52,107 nt of DNA from Thermoplasmata archaeon (lineage in GTDB: Archaea; Thermoplasmatota; Thermoplasmata; Lutacidiplasmatales; UBA184): NCBI GenBank assembly GCA_022750435.1, contig JAKIVS010000014.1, positions 1 through 52,107 on the forward strand, read 5' to 3'. The position numbers and the translations under genes are program-made. The notes under the pieces are model-generated. The model was not told the DNA's origin. It saw nothing but the letters and a program-made list of their open reading frames with translations, and did not search any database. Shown one piece after another: positions 14,077 to 22,856 of this stretch (the first letter of the stretch is position 1; every line of letters starts with the position of its first letter).

Positions 14077-16899
14077 ATGGCGAATGTTGCGTCGAGCTCG
14101 AAATTGGTGTGGCTGCTGCCCATTGTCCTCGGAATTTGCGCGCTGATGGTCTTGCCCGGCGGCACCGTGCTTGGGTCGAGCGCCGTCTCGAGCCTCACGC
14201 TGAGCCCGGCTGGCGGACACTCCGCGCAAGCGGCCGGACCGTCGGTGGATCTCGCCACATCCTCCGTTCCGTTGACCTCCGCCCGAGCGACTCCAGCGAC
14301 CATTCTCTCGGGGCTTCCTTCGAGCCTGGACCGGGTACCCTGGATTCAGTCCCTCACCCACACCGGACCGGCCACGCGCCCCCTCACGTCCCTGCCGAAC
14401 CTCGCAATTCTCAAGGACCCACCCACCGCCAACGGCCAGCCCGTCAACCCGTTCTACGTCGCGCAGCCCGCGCCCCTCGGCGTCGGCGACTTCGGGCTCG
14501 GCGCGACGACCTACTCCTACAACGTCTCTCGGTTCCTCGGTCAGGTGACGCTCCAGGCGCCCCCCAACGTCACCGACCCAGGCTCGGCCGGACTCGTCGA
14601 GCCGTCGGGCCAAGCCGACGGGAACGTCGGCAGCATGTACGAGTTCGGCGTCCAGCTCAACACCGTCGCGACCAACATCTCCATTCCCGGTTCCGACCAG
14701 GGATTCTTCTGGACCCAGAATGTGGTGAACTGGAACGACACCGGGATTCACTTCGTCGACGACACGTTCAACCTCACCTCCGCCACCCAGGACCCGTTCT
14801 ACATCGCGCCGGGAACGATCTTCTCGGCCTGCCACCTGAACGCGGCGGGCGTGGACCAGGTTCTCGTCACTTACGGGGGGGTCTTCCAGTGCGTCGGAGG
14901 CACGATCCCGGTGAGCCCGGCGTCGTACCCGGTCACGCTCCAGCTGATCAACACCGCCAGCGTCAACGCCCAAGGCCGCACCCAGGTCACCTACGGCTAC
15001 CGGATCTCTGAGGCCGGTACCGGCCTGACGTTCACCGGCGTCGCCAGCAGCGTGGTGTTCAACAACCCCGCCGCCCCGACCACCCCGGCGAACAAGCCCG
15101 GATTCACGGTCGACGGCTGGGCCCCCACTCCGGTGGGGCTGTTCCGGGACGCGGAGATCGTCCTCGTCGGCGACATCGGAGGGGACAACTCCGTGTTCCG
15201 CTCCATCAACGGCTCGGTCAACCTTGACTACTCGAACGCGAGTTCGGGCGGGTTCCGGAGCGTCCCGTCGGCGTACAACTTCGGCGGGGACACGGGCGAG
15301 ACCTCCACCGGGATCGCCGACTACTGGACCCCGAGCCACACCCTCGAGATCAACCAGGGGCCGGCGATGCTCTATGGATTGTGGAACGCCGCCCCGTGGG
15401 CTTCGGTCCACTCCGGGGACATCCACTTCGGCGGCTCGATCTCCCCCAACTACGGGTTCGTGTTCGTCAGCAACACCCACGCCATCCTCGACCCGTGGGG
15501 GACGGGCGCCCGGGACAACATGAGCTGGCTCCCGACGACCAACGCCGGTACGTTCAGCACCTACCTCCCGCCCGTCGGGGCTCCATGGACGTCGCGGTAC
15601 TTCGTCCAGGCGTTCGCCGCGGGCTACGCCGAGAAGAACGGCTCGACGTTCAACAAGTCGACGTCGGTCTACAACCTCCACCTGACGGCGGCCCCGGGGA
15701 GCCTCAACGCGCCCCTCTACGCGTTCTCGAACGCGCAGGCCTCGGGCCTGGCGCTCGCCGTGACCGGCTCGGCCGCGCCGCCGTACGACTTCAACAACCT
15801 GGTCGTCAACATGAATTTCACGTTCGACCACGTGAACGACTACGGCTACCCGACGTTCGTCGTGCTCATGACCCAGGGAGTCACGAACCCCGTCTACGTC
15901 AACAACACCTACGAAGGGTCCGACTCCGCGGGCGGGAACTTCTTCATCTACCCGTTCGCGCCGAGCGGCTCGACGGGGATCCTCGTCCCCGCGCCGGCGA
16001 CGTCGACCTCGGTCCCGTTCTTCACCTCGGGGATCAACATCTTCGGTGGCGTCAACGACCGGATCACCAACCAGACCGCGGCCGCCGAGGGGTACGGTCT
16101 GCAGATCGTGCTGTGGGGCGACTCGAACGCGTGGGTGTCGAACATCAACTCCCTGTACCGCGGAGCTGGGGTCTGGGTCGGTGACTCGTCCTGGACGACG
16201 GTCACCGACGTCGTGGCCACCACCGGCGGGACCGGCATCACCGACATCGGCTCGACGCACACGACGGGCTCGGCCATCGAAGTGGTCGGGTTCGGCAGCC
16301 TCGGCGTCGAGGGCCTGACGGCCTCGTTCGGCACCTTCTCCGACATTCTGGCCACCGACGGCGGAACCGGGGTCTCGACGGGCGCCGACTATGGCGCGTC
16401 CGCGGCGTACGACTCGTACTACTATCTCCCCGGCACCACGGGGATGACGGTGACCGGCCTGCTGGCGGCGAACGACTCGTTGGGAGCGAACCTGACGTTG
16501 TCCCAAGGGTCGACGTTCAGCGACGTCTACGTCGTCATCGACTCGGACGGTGTCGTGACCGACAACGCGCCGATGACCGCGATCTCGCAGGTCACCGCCG
16601 TGGACCACTCGACGGGAGTCTGGCTGTTCAACTCCCGCCACGTGGACGTCTCGGCGGTCGCCGCGTGGAAGCACTCGGAGGGTGTCATCGTCTCCGACTC
16701 GAAGCAGGTCCACGTCGCCTGGGTTTCCGCCTGGAAGCACTCTACGGGGGTCATCGTCTTGGACTCAACGATGGTGTCGATCTCCCACGTCTTCGCGTCG
16801 CACTACTCGCTCGGAGTGTACGTGGACGCCCTCTCCACGAAGGTGACGATCTCCTTCGTCACCGCGGTGGACCACTCGACGGGAGTCCTCATCATCTAA
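14077..16899 (+). CDS. Thermopsin-like protease with beta-helix C-terminus
   Basis: This 940 aa secreted protein matches peptidase family A5 (thermopsin), acid proteases outside archaeal cells. After an N-terminal hydrophobic signal (KLVWLLPIVLGICALMVL, about residues 9-26) and a Ser/Ala/Thr-rich linker comes the A5 core, roughly residues 120-380, with NPFYVAQPAPLGVGDFGLG, MYEFGVQLNTVATNI and GFFWTQNVVNWN, which correspond to the family pattern around the conserved aromatic-Gln-Asn/Asp segments. The C-terminal third (about 650-940) has no A5 features: it is rich in Gly, Ser and Thr and ends in 22-23 residue repeats typical of a right-handed beta helix. No C-terminal membrane anchor is seen. 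Confidence 0.8.
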   Translation: MANVASSSKLVWLLPIVLGICALMVLPGGTVLGSSAVSSLTLSPAGGHSAQAAGPSVDLATSSVPLTSARATPATILSGLPSSLDRVPWIQSLTHTGPATRPLTSLPNLAILKDPPTANGQPVNPFYVAQPAPLGVGDFGLGATTYSYNVSRFLGQVTLQAPPNVTDPGSAGLVEPSGQADGNVGSMYEFGVQLNTVATNISIPGSDQGFFWTQNVVNWNDTGIHFVDDTFNLTSATQDPFYIAPGTIFSACHLNAAGVDQVLVTYGGVFQCVGGTIPVSPASYPVTLQLINTASVNAQGRTQVTYGYRISEAGTGLTFTGVASSVVFNNPAAPTTPANKPGFTVDGWAPTPVGLFRDAEIVLVGDIGGDNSVFRSINGSVNLDYSNASSGGFRSVPSAYNFGGDTGETSTGIADYWTPSHTLEINQGPAMLYGLWNAAPWASVHSGDIHFGGSISPNYGFVFVSNTHAILDPWGTGARDNMSWLPTTNAGTFSTYLPPVGAPWTSRYFVQAFAAGYAEKNGSTFNKSTSVYNLHLTAAPGSLNAPLYAFSNAQASGLALAVTGSAAPPYDFNNLVVNMNFTFDHVNDYGYPTFVVLMTQGVTNPVYVNNTYEGSDSAGGNFFIYPFAPSGSTGILVPAPATSTSVPFFTSGINIFGGVNDRITNQTAAAEGYGLQIVLWGDSNAWVSNINSLYRGAGVWVGDSSWTTVTDVVATTGGTGITDIGSTHTTGSAIEVVGFGSLGVEGLTASFGTFSDILATDGGTGVSTGADYGASAAYDSYYYLPGTTGMTVTGLLAANDSLGANLTLSQGSTFSDVYVVIDSDGVVTDNAPMTAISQVTAVDHSTGVWLFNSRHVDVSAVAAWKHSEGVIVSDSKQVHVAWVSAWKHSTGVIVLDSTMVSISHVFASHYSLGVYVDALSTKVTISFVTAVDHSTGVLII
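16591..16887 (+). repeat. 22-23 codon tandem repeat ending the thermopsin gene
   Basis: Five units begin with VDHSTGV, WKHSEGV, WKHSTGV, SHYSLGV and VDHSTGV at 16600, 16666, 16732, 16798 and 16867, so the period is 22, 22, 22 and 23 codons. The first and last units are nearly identical over 30 bases. The period suits one beta-helix coil. Confidence 0.75.
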
Positions 16900-17014
16900 G
16901 GCGGCCCCAGCGACGGGGTCCCCCGGACACGGGGGGGCCCTCGACCCGTCGGAACCCGTTCCCTCCCGCGGAGGCCAATCGGCGGATCCCTGAGGGATGC
17001 CACCGGACGCGGAG

Positions 17015-17554
17015 TTACTCGACCTCGAGGTCCGCCTCGCGGCGGAGGTAGAGCAGGTCTTCTTCGGCGACGGCCAGGGGCTCCACGTACTTCGAGCCGA
17101 GTTGCTTCCGGTCCAGGGAGGCGATGCGCTTGTCGAGCCACTCGAGCTTGTGGAAGAGGAGCGGGTCCCGGGCGATGTCCCGGAGCTGTTGGATCCGGTC
17201 CACGGGGGAGCGCATCGCACCGTAGTAGCTCGAGATCCAGCCGCCGAACGCTTCCCACACCATCTCCTCGTCGAGGAGTCCCCGCGCAGTCTGGGCCCCG
17301 ATGAGCTCGAAGAAGGTGAGGACCTCGAGGCTCGTGATGTCCCCCAGGTCGTTCTTGATCAGATGCTGGCTCGTCTGCCGCCGGGCCTTTCGCATCCGCG
17401 GGGAGTCGAACCGTTCCCGCAGGGTGATGACGGCGTTCGCGGAGTTCAGCCGACCCGCCTGACGCGTCTGCCAGTAGAGGGCGAGGAGGGTGCCGACGGC
17501 GAGGACCCAGGTCGCGCCCGCGGTCCAGAGGGCCAAGTCTCCCAGGTCGACCAT
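17015..17554 (-). CDS. Single-TM DUF4760-like protein
   Basis: This 179 aa protein has an N-terminal membrane helix (LALWTAGATWVLAVGTLLALYW, residues 7-28) followed by a long helical cytoplasmic domain: SANAVITLRERFDSPRMRKARRQ, then EVLTFFELIGAQTARGLLDEEMVWEAFGGWISSYYGA. The layout and the ERFDSPRMRKAR / FFELIG / W-x-x-FG-x-W-I patterns resemble DUF4760 proteins, which are of unknown function and sometimes near defence or stress genes. It is a single-gene unit converging on thermopsin. No catalytic site is visible. Confidence 0.65.
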   Translation of the reverse strand: MVDLGDLALWTAGATWVLAVGTLLALYWQTRQAGRLNSANAVITLRERFDSPRMRKARRQTSQHLIKNDLGDITSLEVLTFFELIGAQTARGLLDEEMVWEAFGGWISSYYGAMRSPVDRIQQLRDIARDPLLFHKLEWLDKRIASLDRKQLGSKYVEPLAVAEEDLLYLRREADLEVE

Positions 17555-17880
17555 GCTCGAATCCCCCGTGTGCGGCCGGCTTCGTCCGGCGGCGACGGCC
17601 GGGCACCGCCGTAGCGCTCGGCGTCCTTAGACCTTGCTCTGGGCGCCCCGGAACCCGACGGGATTGATGCCGACGTCCCGAGAGGTCGGGGAGGGACGAC
17701 TCGTTGGCCACCGTCTGAGATTTCTCGGCGACCTCCCGAGAACCTGGAACGGCACGTCCCTCGCCCCACGAACGGAGGCGCATCCGGCCCCTCCGAGGGA
17801 CCGATCCGGACGAGCGCGAGCCACGGGAGCGACCAGAGCGAAGGGTTCCGGTCCACCCCCCCGGGGGTCTCCACGGAGAC
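17555..17880. other. Intergenic stretch without a recognisable gene
   Basis: This 326-base gap lies between two minus-strand genes. It should hold the promoter of the gene starting at 17554, but I see no clear TATA-like element at the expected distance; ggtctaagg on the minus strand (near 17623) is the only candidate. Short imperfect inverted repeats near 17676 and 17735 were noted. No coding gene or RNA is evident. Confidence 0.4.
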
Positions 17881-18480
17881 CTAGGCTCGGCTCGCCTCGC
17901 GTTTGGTCCTGGAGCGGGCGACCGTTCGATTCACGACCCACCTTCGCATGGCGATCTTGCGATCCCGATGGAACCCAGCCTTCTCGAACATTCCTACGGT
18001 CCCGCTGCAAAGGAACGAATTCGAGGTCCGTTGGCCCGTGAAGTCCTCCGGGTACGCCTCGACCGTTCCGCCTCCGAGCCTCCCAATCTCCCGTACCGCT
18101 TCGCGTAGAGCGACCGTCGCAATCCCCTCTCCCCGCCGTTCTCGGTCAATGAAGAAGCACGTGATGCGCCAGTCGGGAAGCTCCCGGAGCCCCGCTTCGT
18201 AGGCCTTCCGGCTCCGGATATTCGGGAGTTCCGCCGTCGGGCCGAATTGACACCATCCGACCGCGGTCGGGCCATCAAAGACCAGCGCCGCATGCGCCCG
18301 TCCCTCTCGTACGAGCTTTTGCTTCATCCCCCGGTACGCCGCCGCCCCTCGCCTCTCTTCCTTCCCCGTGAGATGAAATGCGATGCACCAGCACCCGCCG
18401 AAGATTCCATGGTGCTTCTCGACGAGACGGGCGAACTCCGGCCACGTTTCCGGCGAGAGCGCTTTGGACGTCAGCGGCAT
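17881..18480 (-). CDS. GNAT N-acetyltransferase
   Basis: This 199 aa protein fits a GNAT subgroup often annotated as acetyltransferase in archaea and Actinobacteria. The N-terminus CWCIAFHLTGKEERRGAAAYRG is a conserved region of this subgroup. The acetyl-CoA site is ITCFFIDRERRGEGIATVALREAV, with the R-R-G-E-G-I-A loop. The C-terminal strands GMFEKAGFHRDRK complete the fold. The substrate is unknown. A basic tail (RSRTKREASRA) is appended. Confidence 0.85.
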   Translation of the reverse strand: MPLTSKALSPETWPEFARLVEKHHGIFGGCWCIAFHLTGKEERRGAAAYRGMKQKLVREGRAHAALVFDGPTAVGWCQFGPTAELPNIRSRKAYEAGLRELPDWRITCFFIDRERRGEGIATVALREAVREIGRLGGGTVEAYPEDFTGQRTSNSFLCSGTVGMFEKAGFHRDRKIAMRRWVVNRTVARSRTKREASRA

Positions 18481-18567
18481 GGTCGGTACGGCCCGACTGC
18501 CTCATGACCGGCCCGCCAGAAGTAACCCTCGGGAGTGGGGACATCCCCCGGAACGAACGGACCGCCA

Positions 18568-18640
18568 GCCACTGGAGGGACTTGAACCCCCGACCTGCTG
18601 ATTACGAATCAGCCGCTCTACCAGGCTGAGCTACAGTGGC
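18568..18640 (-). tRNA. tRNA-Thr (CGT)
   Basis: The minus strand reads as a 73-nt cloverleaf without intron: acceptor GCCACTG/CAGTGGC, D-arm GCTC/GAGC, anticodon stem GCTGA/TCAGC with loop TTCGTAA (anticodon CGT), T-stem GGGGG/CCCTC with TTCAAGT loop. CCA is not encoded. A TATA-like element lies about 30 bases upstream at 18667-18674. Confidence 0.97.
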
Positions 18641-18666
18641 GTCGGCCGGTCCGAGGGACTTGGACT

Positions 18667-18674
18667 CATAATAG
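18667..18674 (-). promoter_or_regulatory. TATA-like box for tRNA-Thr
   Basis: The run cataatag reads ctattatg on the minus strand, centred about 30 bases before the tRNA 5-prime end. It sits between the tRNA and the stop of the upstream PLP enzyme gene. Confidence 0.5.
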
Positions 18675-18691
18675 ATGCGGTGGCGACGACG

Positions 18692-19903
18692 CTAGGTCGC
18701 GTCGAGAGCGTCCGAAACATCCCGGACAAGGTCGTTCGCGTCCTCGATGCCGAGGGACAATCGGACCAGCCCCGGGCGGATTCCCTGGGCCTCGGCCTCC
18801 GGGGCCGTGAGCGCCCGATGGGACGTCTCCGACGGGACGCTGGCGAGACTCTCGACCCCGCCGAAGCTGCACGCGACCTCGACGATCCGCAGGGCGTGGA
18901 GGAATCGCCCGGCGGCCTCCGCACCCCCGGCCAGTTCGATTGCCACCACCCCGCTCCTCCCCCGCATCTGCCGCCCGGCGATCTCCTCGGAGCGGTCGCT
19001 GTCCGCGCCCGGGTAGTGGGCCCGACGAAGCTTGGGATGGTCCTGGACCGCGTCGAACAGCGCCCGACCGTTCCCGTTCTGCCGCTCCATCCGAACGGAG
19101 AGCGTCTTCATGCCCCGGGTGAGCAGGAACGCCGCGAACGGGTCGAGGGGCGCCCCGAGGATCCCGTGGGTGCGGTCGATGCGCGCGAGCAGGTCGGCCC
19201 GTCCTGCCACGGCGCCCGCGATGGTGTCCGAATGACCGGCGAGGTACTTCGACGCCGAATGGAGCACGAGGTCGGCGCCGAGGGCGAGCGGCGACTGGTT
19301 GACGGGCGTGGCGAGCGTGTTGTCGACGACCGTCAGCGCGCCGACGCGGGACGCGGCCGCCGTCCAGGCGCGGAGGTCGTGGACCTTCAGAAGCGGGTTC
19401 GTCGGGGACTCGAGGTAGACGAGCTTCGTCCCGTCCGGGACGCACCGACCGGGGTCGAGCGCCTCCGGCTCGGTCACGCAGCGCACGTGCACGCCGAAGC
19501 GAGGGAGGAACTGCCGGAGAAGGTCGAGCGTGCCCCCGTAGAGGTCCGCGATCGCGACGACCTCGTCGCCCGGCGAGAGAACGCTCAGTAGGGTCGTCGA
19601 GATCGCGGCCATCCCGGATCCGAAGACCCGGGCCGCCTCGGCCCCCTCGAGGCCGCGGAGCAGCTCGGCGGCGACCTCCTGCGTCGGGTTGTCGAGCCGC
19701 GTGTAGAGGTGGACGTCTCCGGGCCCCTCCGCCTCGGAGTACTCGGCGGGATACCGATAGGTGGAGGTCTGGTAGATCGGGAACACGACAGCGCCCGCGT
19801 TGACGTCCGACCGACGCCCGGCGTGGACGGCGCGCGTCGAGGGTCCCGCCCACTCCGGCAGGGGCTCGAATCGAGGTCGCCGAGGGCGTTCGGGCTCGCT
19901 CAT
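18692..19903 (-). CDS. Cys/Met-metabolism PLP-dependent enzyme (cystathionine gamma-synthase/lyase family)
   Basis: This 403 aa enzyme belongs to the PLP-dependent Cys/Met metabolism family: cystathionine gamma-synthase, gamma-lyase, O-acetylhomoserine sulfhydrylase or methionine gamma-lyase. Landmarks are TRAVHAGRR, the YTRLDNPTQ phosphate contact, GMAAISTTLLSVLSPGDEVV, and the PLP lysine in HSASKYLAGHSDTIAG. RLSLGIEDANDLVRDV closes the protein as in all members. Its start overlaps the nadM stop in an ATGA, so it is the last gene of the lonB operon. Which of the reactions it performs cannot be decided from sequence alone. Confidence 0.9.
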   Translation of the reverse strand: MSEPERPRRPRFEPLPEWAGPSTRAVHAGRRSDVNAGAVVFPIYQTSTYRYPAEYSEAEGPGDVHLYTRLDNPTQEVAAELLRGLEGAEAARVFGSGMAAISTTLLSVLSPGDEVVAIADLYGGTLDLLRQFLPRFGVHVRCVTEPEALDPGRCVPDGTKLVYLESPTNPLLKVHDLRAWTAAASRVGALTVVDNTLATPVNQSPLALGADLVLHSASKYLAGHSDTIAGAVAGRADLLARIDRTHGILGAPLDPFAAFLLTRGMKTLSVRMERQNGNGRALFDAVQDHPKLRRAHYPGADSDRSEEIAGRQMRGRSGVVAIELAGGAEAAGRFLHALRIVEVACSFGGVESLASVPSETSHRALTAPEAEAQGIRPGLVRLSLGIEDANDLVRDVSDALDAT

Positions 19904-20421
19904 CCGCTCCGAGCCGGACCGAAGGAACGGAGGCGCTCGGACGCGTGGAGCCCGTCGAGATACTTCGCGACGATCGGGGAGACCCGCTCCCGCCAGCCGG
20001 GAACGTCCTCGCGCATCATCGCCCGGATCGCCGTACCCTCGAACTTCCCTCGCTCGAACATCGGGGTCGCTTCGACGGCGTACCCGGCCGCCTCGAACAA
20101 CGTCCGGGTCAGCGGGTTGTTCGTGTAGACCCGGTCGAACGGCGGGACGAGCTCCTTCACGTGAGCGACCCAGAGTGCATGGCGGTGGATATCGGGGATC
20201 GGGACGGCGAGCCAGCCGGAGATCTTCTCCTCGCCGAGGGCGAGGGAGATCATTTGGAATCGCTCGGCCGCGGTGAACGGGTTGTCGGGGGTGAACGCAT
20301 CGGCGGCGCTGCCGATCCCGAGGATCAGCGGCTCGTTCGGGCGCTCGTGCGTCAAGTGCCGAACAACGGCAACGTGCCCCAGGTGGAACGGCTGGAAGCG
20401 ACCGACGAGCAGGCCGCGCAC
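19900..20421 (-). CDS. nadM: Nicotinamide-nucleotide adenylyltransferase
   Basis: This 173 aa enzyme joins NMN and ATP to NAD, the last step of NAD synthesis. The N-terminal GRFQPFHLGH (residues 7-16) is the nucleotidyltransferase signature of the archaeal NadM type. Other conserved parts are the ILGIGSAADAFTPDNPFTAAER region and FEGTAIRAMM near the C-terminus, equivalent to the S/T-x-x-x-R ATP-binding motif. Length matches archaeal homologues. It starts at a GTG and lies within an operon between a small Cys protein and a PLP enzyme. Confidence 0.92.
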   Translation of the reverse strand: MRGLLVGRFQPFHLGHVAVVRHLTHERPNEPLILGIGSAADAFTPDNPFTAAERFQMISLALGEEKISGWLAVPIPDIHRHALWVAHVKELVPPFDRVYTNNPLTRTLFEAAGYAVEATPMFERGKFEGTAIRAMMREDVPGWRERVSPIVAKYLDGLHASERLRSFGPARSG

Positions 20422-20428
20422 GTCGGCC

Positions 20429-20668
20429 TCAATCGGGCGAGAGGTCCTCGACGTCGTCGATGAACTCGTCGATGTGCGGGCAACTCGCCGTCAGGTAGAA
20501 CCGGCAGTGGCCGCACGCCTCGTCGTTCAGGTTGGACTTGAGGGCGGGATTGAACACGTAGCACGGTCGGTGGCGGAACCGGTCCTCCGAGTCGGACTCC
20601 GCGGGCTCCTTCGGGGCCCGCCAGCTCGGGGCGACCCGGTGGGTCGGCGGGCGCGACGAACCTCTCAC
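20429..20668 (-). CDS. 79 aa Cys-containing protein in the lonB operon
   Basis: This small protein has an Arg/Pro-rich N-terminal half and a C-terminal [35 protein letters not shown] segment with four cysteines (pattern C...C-x2-C...C) and a His, suitable for one metal or iron-sulfur site. Its GTG start overlaps the lonB stop as GTGA, and nadM begins seven bases downstream, so it is translated from the same transcript. I recognise no family name. A role alongside LonB is suggested only by coupling. Confidence 0.65.
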   Translation of the reverse strand: MRGSSRPPTHRVAPSWRAPKEPAESDSEDRFRHRPCYVFNPALKSNLNDEACGHCRFYLTASCPHIDEFIDDVEDLSPD

Positions 20669-22713
20669 GTCCCCGCCGGGCGGCCCGAGGGAGGCGGCGC
20701 GGGGCCGGTCCCGGCGTCCGTTCGGCTGGTTGCGTGCACCATCGCGGCGAGGCGCTCGAGGAGCGACTCCTTGGCCGATTCCTTCCCGACCAGGGCGTAC
20801 TTCAGCACGTCGCGGAGCGTGCGGACCGGGATGACCTCGATCATCCCGCGGTAGCGGGCCTCGAGGACGAGGTCAGGGAGATTGTCCTCGGGGATCAGGA
20901 CGCGACGCATCCCAGAGTCGGCAGCGGCCTCGACCTTCGCCGTCACTCCGCCGACCGGGAGCACCTGGCCCCGGACGGACAGAGAGCCGGTCATGGCGAC
21001 CGACTGGTCGACGGGAACGCCCTCCAAGGCGCTGATGACGGCCGTCGCGATCGACACCGAGGCGCTGTCGCCCTCCACGCCGTCGGAGGTGCCCACGAAC
21101 TGGATGTGGATGTCGTAGCGGCTGATGTCCTCGCCCGTGTACTTCTTGACGAGCGCCGTGACGTTCTGGACGGCCTCGCGGGCGATCTCCCCGAGCTTGC
21201 CGGTCGCCACGACGACCCCGCCGTCGCGGGTCTGGGCGGGGGTGACCTCGGCCACGATCGGGAGCACGATGCCGGAGAACTCCGACATGCCGGACGATGA
21301 GTTGATGGCGGCGAGCCCGTTGACAACGCCGACGGCCGCGCCGTCGGTGCGGAACATCCGGTACTCGCGCCGGCGCTCGATGTACCGGTCGGCGATCTGT
21401 TGTTCCAGCGAGCGGCTCGTCCGCTTCGCCCGGACCACGTGGTCGGCGGTGACCAGCCGGACGCCCTCGGCGTTGGCCAGGTCTCCGGCGACGCGCACGA
21501 GGCCCCCGAGCTCACGGAGTCGGAGGGTGAGCTGACCGGAGCGGCCCGCGCGGCGCTGGGCCTCGCGGACGATCTCGACGACCGCGCCCATGTCGAAGTG
21601 GGCGATCTTGCGGTCCTTCACGACCTCCTGGGCGACGAACCGGACGATCTTCATCCGGTTCTCGGGGGTGTCGACCATGGTCGTGTGGACGTACAGCTCG
21701 TAGCCGTAGCCGCGGATCCGGGAGCGGAGCGCCGGGTGCATCGACTGGACACTGTCGATGTTGCCGGCCGCGACGAGAACGAAGTCGGCGGGGACCGGCT
21801 CGGTCTTGACCATCGCGCCCGCCGAGCGCTCCGACTGGCCGACGATCGGGAACCGGCGCTCCTGGAGGGTGGTCAGCAGCGAGTGCTGGCTTTCGATCTT
21901 GAGGAGGTTGATCTCGTCGACGAACAGCACGCCGCCGTTCGCCTTGTGGATGGCCCCGACCTCGACCCGCTCGTGGGGAGGTGTCTCGAGGCCGCCCGAC
22001 TGGAACGGGTCGTGCTTCACGTCGCCGAGAAGGGCGCCGGCGTGGGCGCCCGTGGCGTCGATGAACGGCGGCTTCTCGTCCGGGACGTGGGCCACGAGGA
22101 GCTTCGCGACCGTGCTGCCGCCGTCGGGGCGGCCCGCGGAGAGGCGGAAGACGACGTAGAGGAGGATGACGATGAACAGCGCGATGAGGAGGGCCGTGAA
22201 GTCGTGGCCCGGCGTGGTCAGGACGATGTAGCCGGCGAACAGGAAGATGACGATCGCGATGACGCCGAGCAGCAGCATCCGCTGCTCCTTCTTCTGCGCC
22301 GCCTCGAGCTTCTGCGCCGAGACGATCTCCTTGCCCTTCCCCGCCGGAACGACCCGGATCTTCGGCTCGTTGGGGTCGTCGGTGTTCGGGTAGGCGAGGA
22401 TGTCCTGGAGAGGCTCCTTCGGGAGGAAGTCGACCATGGCGCGGGCCAGCATGCTCTTGCCGGTCCCGGGCTCGCCGATCAGGATCACATGGCGCTTCTG
22501 GGTCGCGGCCTTCTTGGCGACCTCGACGGCGTCGTCCTGCCCGATGACCTGGTCGACGAGACGGGCAGGGACCTCGACGTTCGCCGTCGTCTCGTACGGC
22601 AGGGCCCGGCCCCAGGCGTCAAGGTCCCCCCCCACAACGGGCTCGGGAGGCGGATTGGCCGATTCTACCGTAACTGCCCCGTGGGCGGCGGCGCCGCCAC
22701 CGGCGGGCCACAC
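20665..22713 (-). CDS. lonB: Archaeal membrane-anchored Lon protease (LonB)
   Basis: This 682 aa AAA+ serine protease degrades unfolded and regulatory proteins at the membrane. The Walker A GEPGTGKS is at residues 80-87. Two membrane helices inserted in the ATPase domain (about 146-166 and 172-189), the archaeal LonB hallmark, follow the [10 protein letters not shown] segment. Walker B is [10 protein letters not shown]. The C-terminal protease domain carries the Ser in EGDSASVSI (about residue 550) and the Lys in GGVTAKVEA (about 593). The GTG start at 22713 is 27 bases after a TATA-like box, so it is probably leaderless. It heads an operon with a Cys protein, nadM and a PLP enzyme. Confidence 0.95.
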   Translation of the reverse strand: MWPAGGGAAAHGAVTVESANPPPEPVVGGDLDAWGRALPYETTANVEVPARLVDQVIGQDDAVEVAKKAATQKRHVILIGEPGTGKSMLARAMVDFLPKEPLQDILAYPNTDDPNEPKIRVVPAGKGKEIVSAQKLEAAQKKEQRMLLLGVIAIVIFLFAGYIVLTTPGHDFTALLIALFIVILLYVVFRLSAGRPDGGSTVAKLLVAHVPDEKPPFIDATGAHAGALLGDVKHDPFQSGGLETPPHERVEVGAIHKANGGVLFVDEINLLKIESQHSLLTTLQERRFPIVGQSERSAGAMVKTEPVPADFVLVAAGNIDSVQSMHPALRSRIRGYGYELYVHTTMVDTPENRMKIVRFVAQEVVKDRKIAHFDMGAVVEIVREAQRRAGRSGQLTLRLRELGGLVRVAGDLANAEGVRLVTADHVVRAKRTSRSLEQQIADRYIERRREYRMFRTDGAAVGVVNGLAAINSSSGMSEFSGIVLPIVAEVTPAQTRDGGVVVATGKLGEIAREAVQNVTALVKKYTGEDISRYDIHIQFVGTSDGVEGDSASVSIATAVISALEGVPVDQSVAMTGSLSVRGQVLPVGGVTAKVEAAADSGMRRVLIPEDNLPDLVLEARYRGMIEVIPVRTLRDVLKYALVGKESAKESLLERLAAMVHATSRTDAGTGPAPPPSGRPAGT

Positions 22714-22735
22714 CTACTGTACGGAGGGGTCCACT

Positions 22736-22743
22736 CTATAAAG
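22736..22743 (-). promoter_or_regulatory. TATA-like box for lonB operon
   Basis: The run ctataaag reads ctttatag on the minus strand, centred 27 bases before the GTG at 22713. The adjacent 22819-22828 cgttatctac may serve the divergent folD-like gene. Confidence 0.65.
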
Positions 22744-22856
22744 CGCTTAGTGGAGTCTCACGCTACCTGCTGTCGTTCTGCGACGGCCGGGGCGCCCCTC
22801 GCCCGCGACCGGACCGACCGTTATCTACCGAACCGGGTTCCCGCGCCGGGATCGGC

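Noticed and set aside
14047-16740. An 897-codon open frame on the minus strand inside the thermopsin gene
   Set aside because: It is Arg/Val/Gly/Asp-rich with no domain, exactly antisense to the protein-like plus-strand frame; a high-GC artefact.
17400-17425. A T-arm-like GGTTCGACTCC on the minus strand resembling a tRNA
   Set aside because: It lies inside the DUF4760-like coding sequence and no acceptor, D-arm or anticodon stem fits around it.
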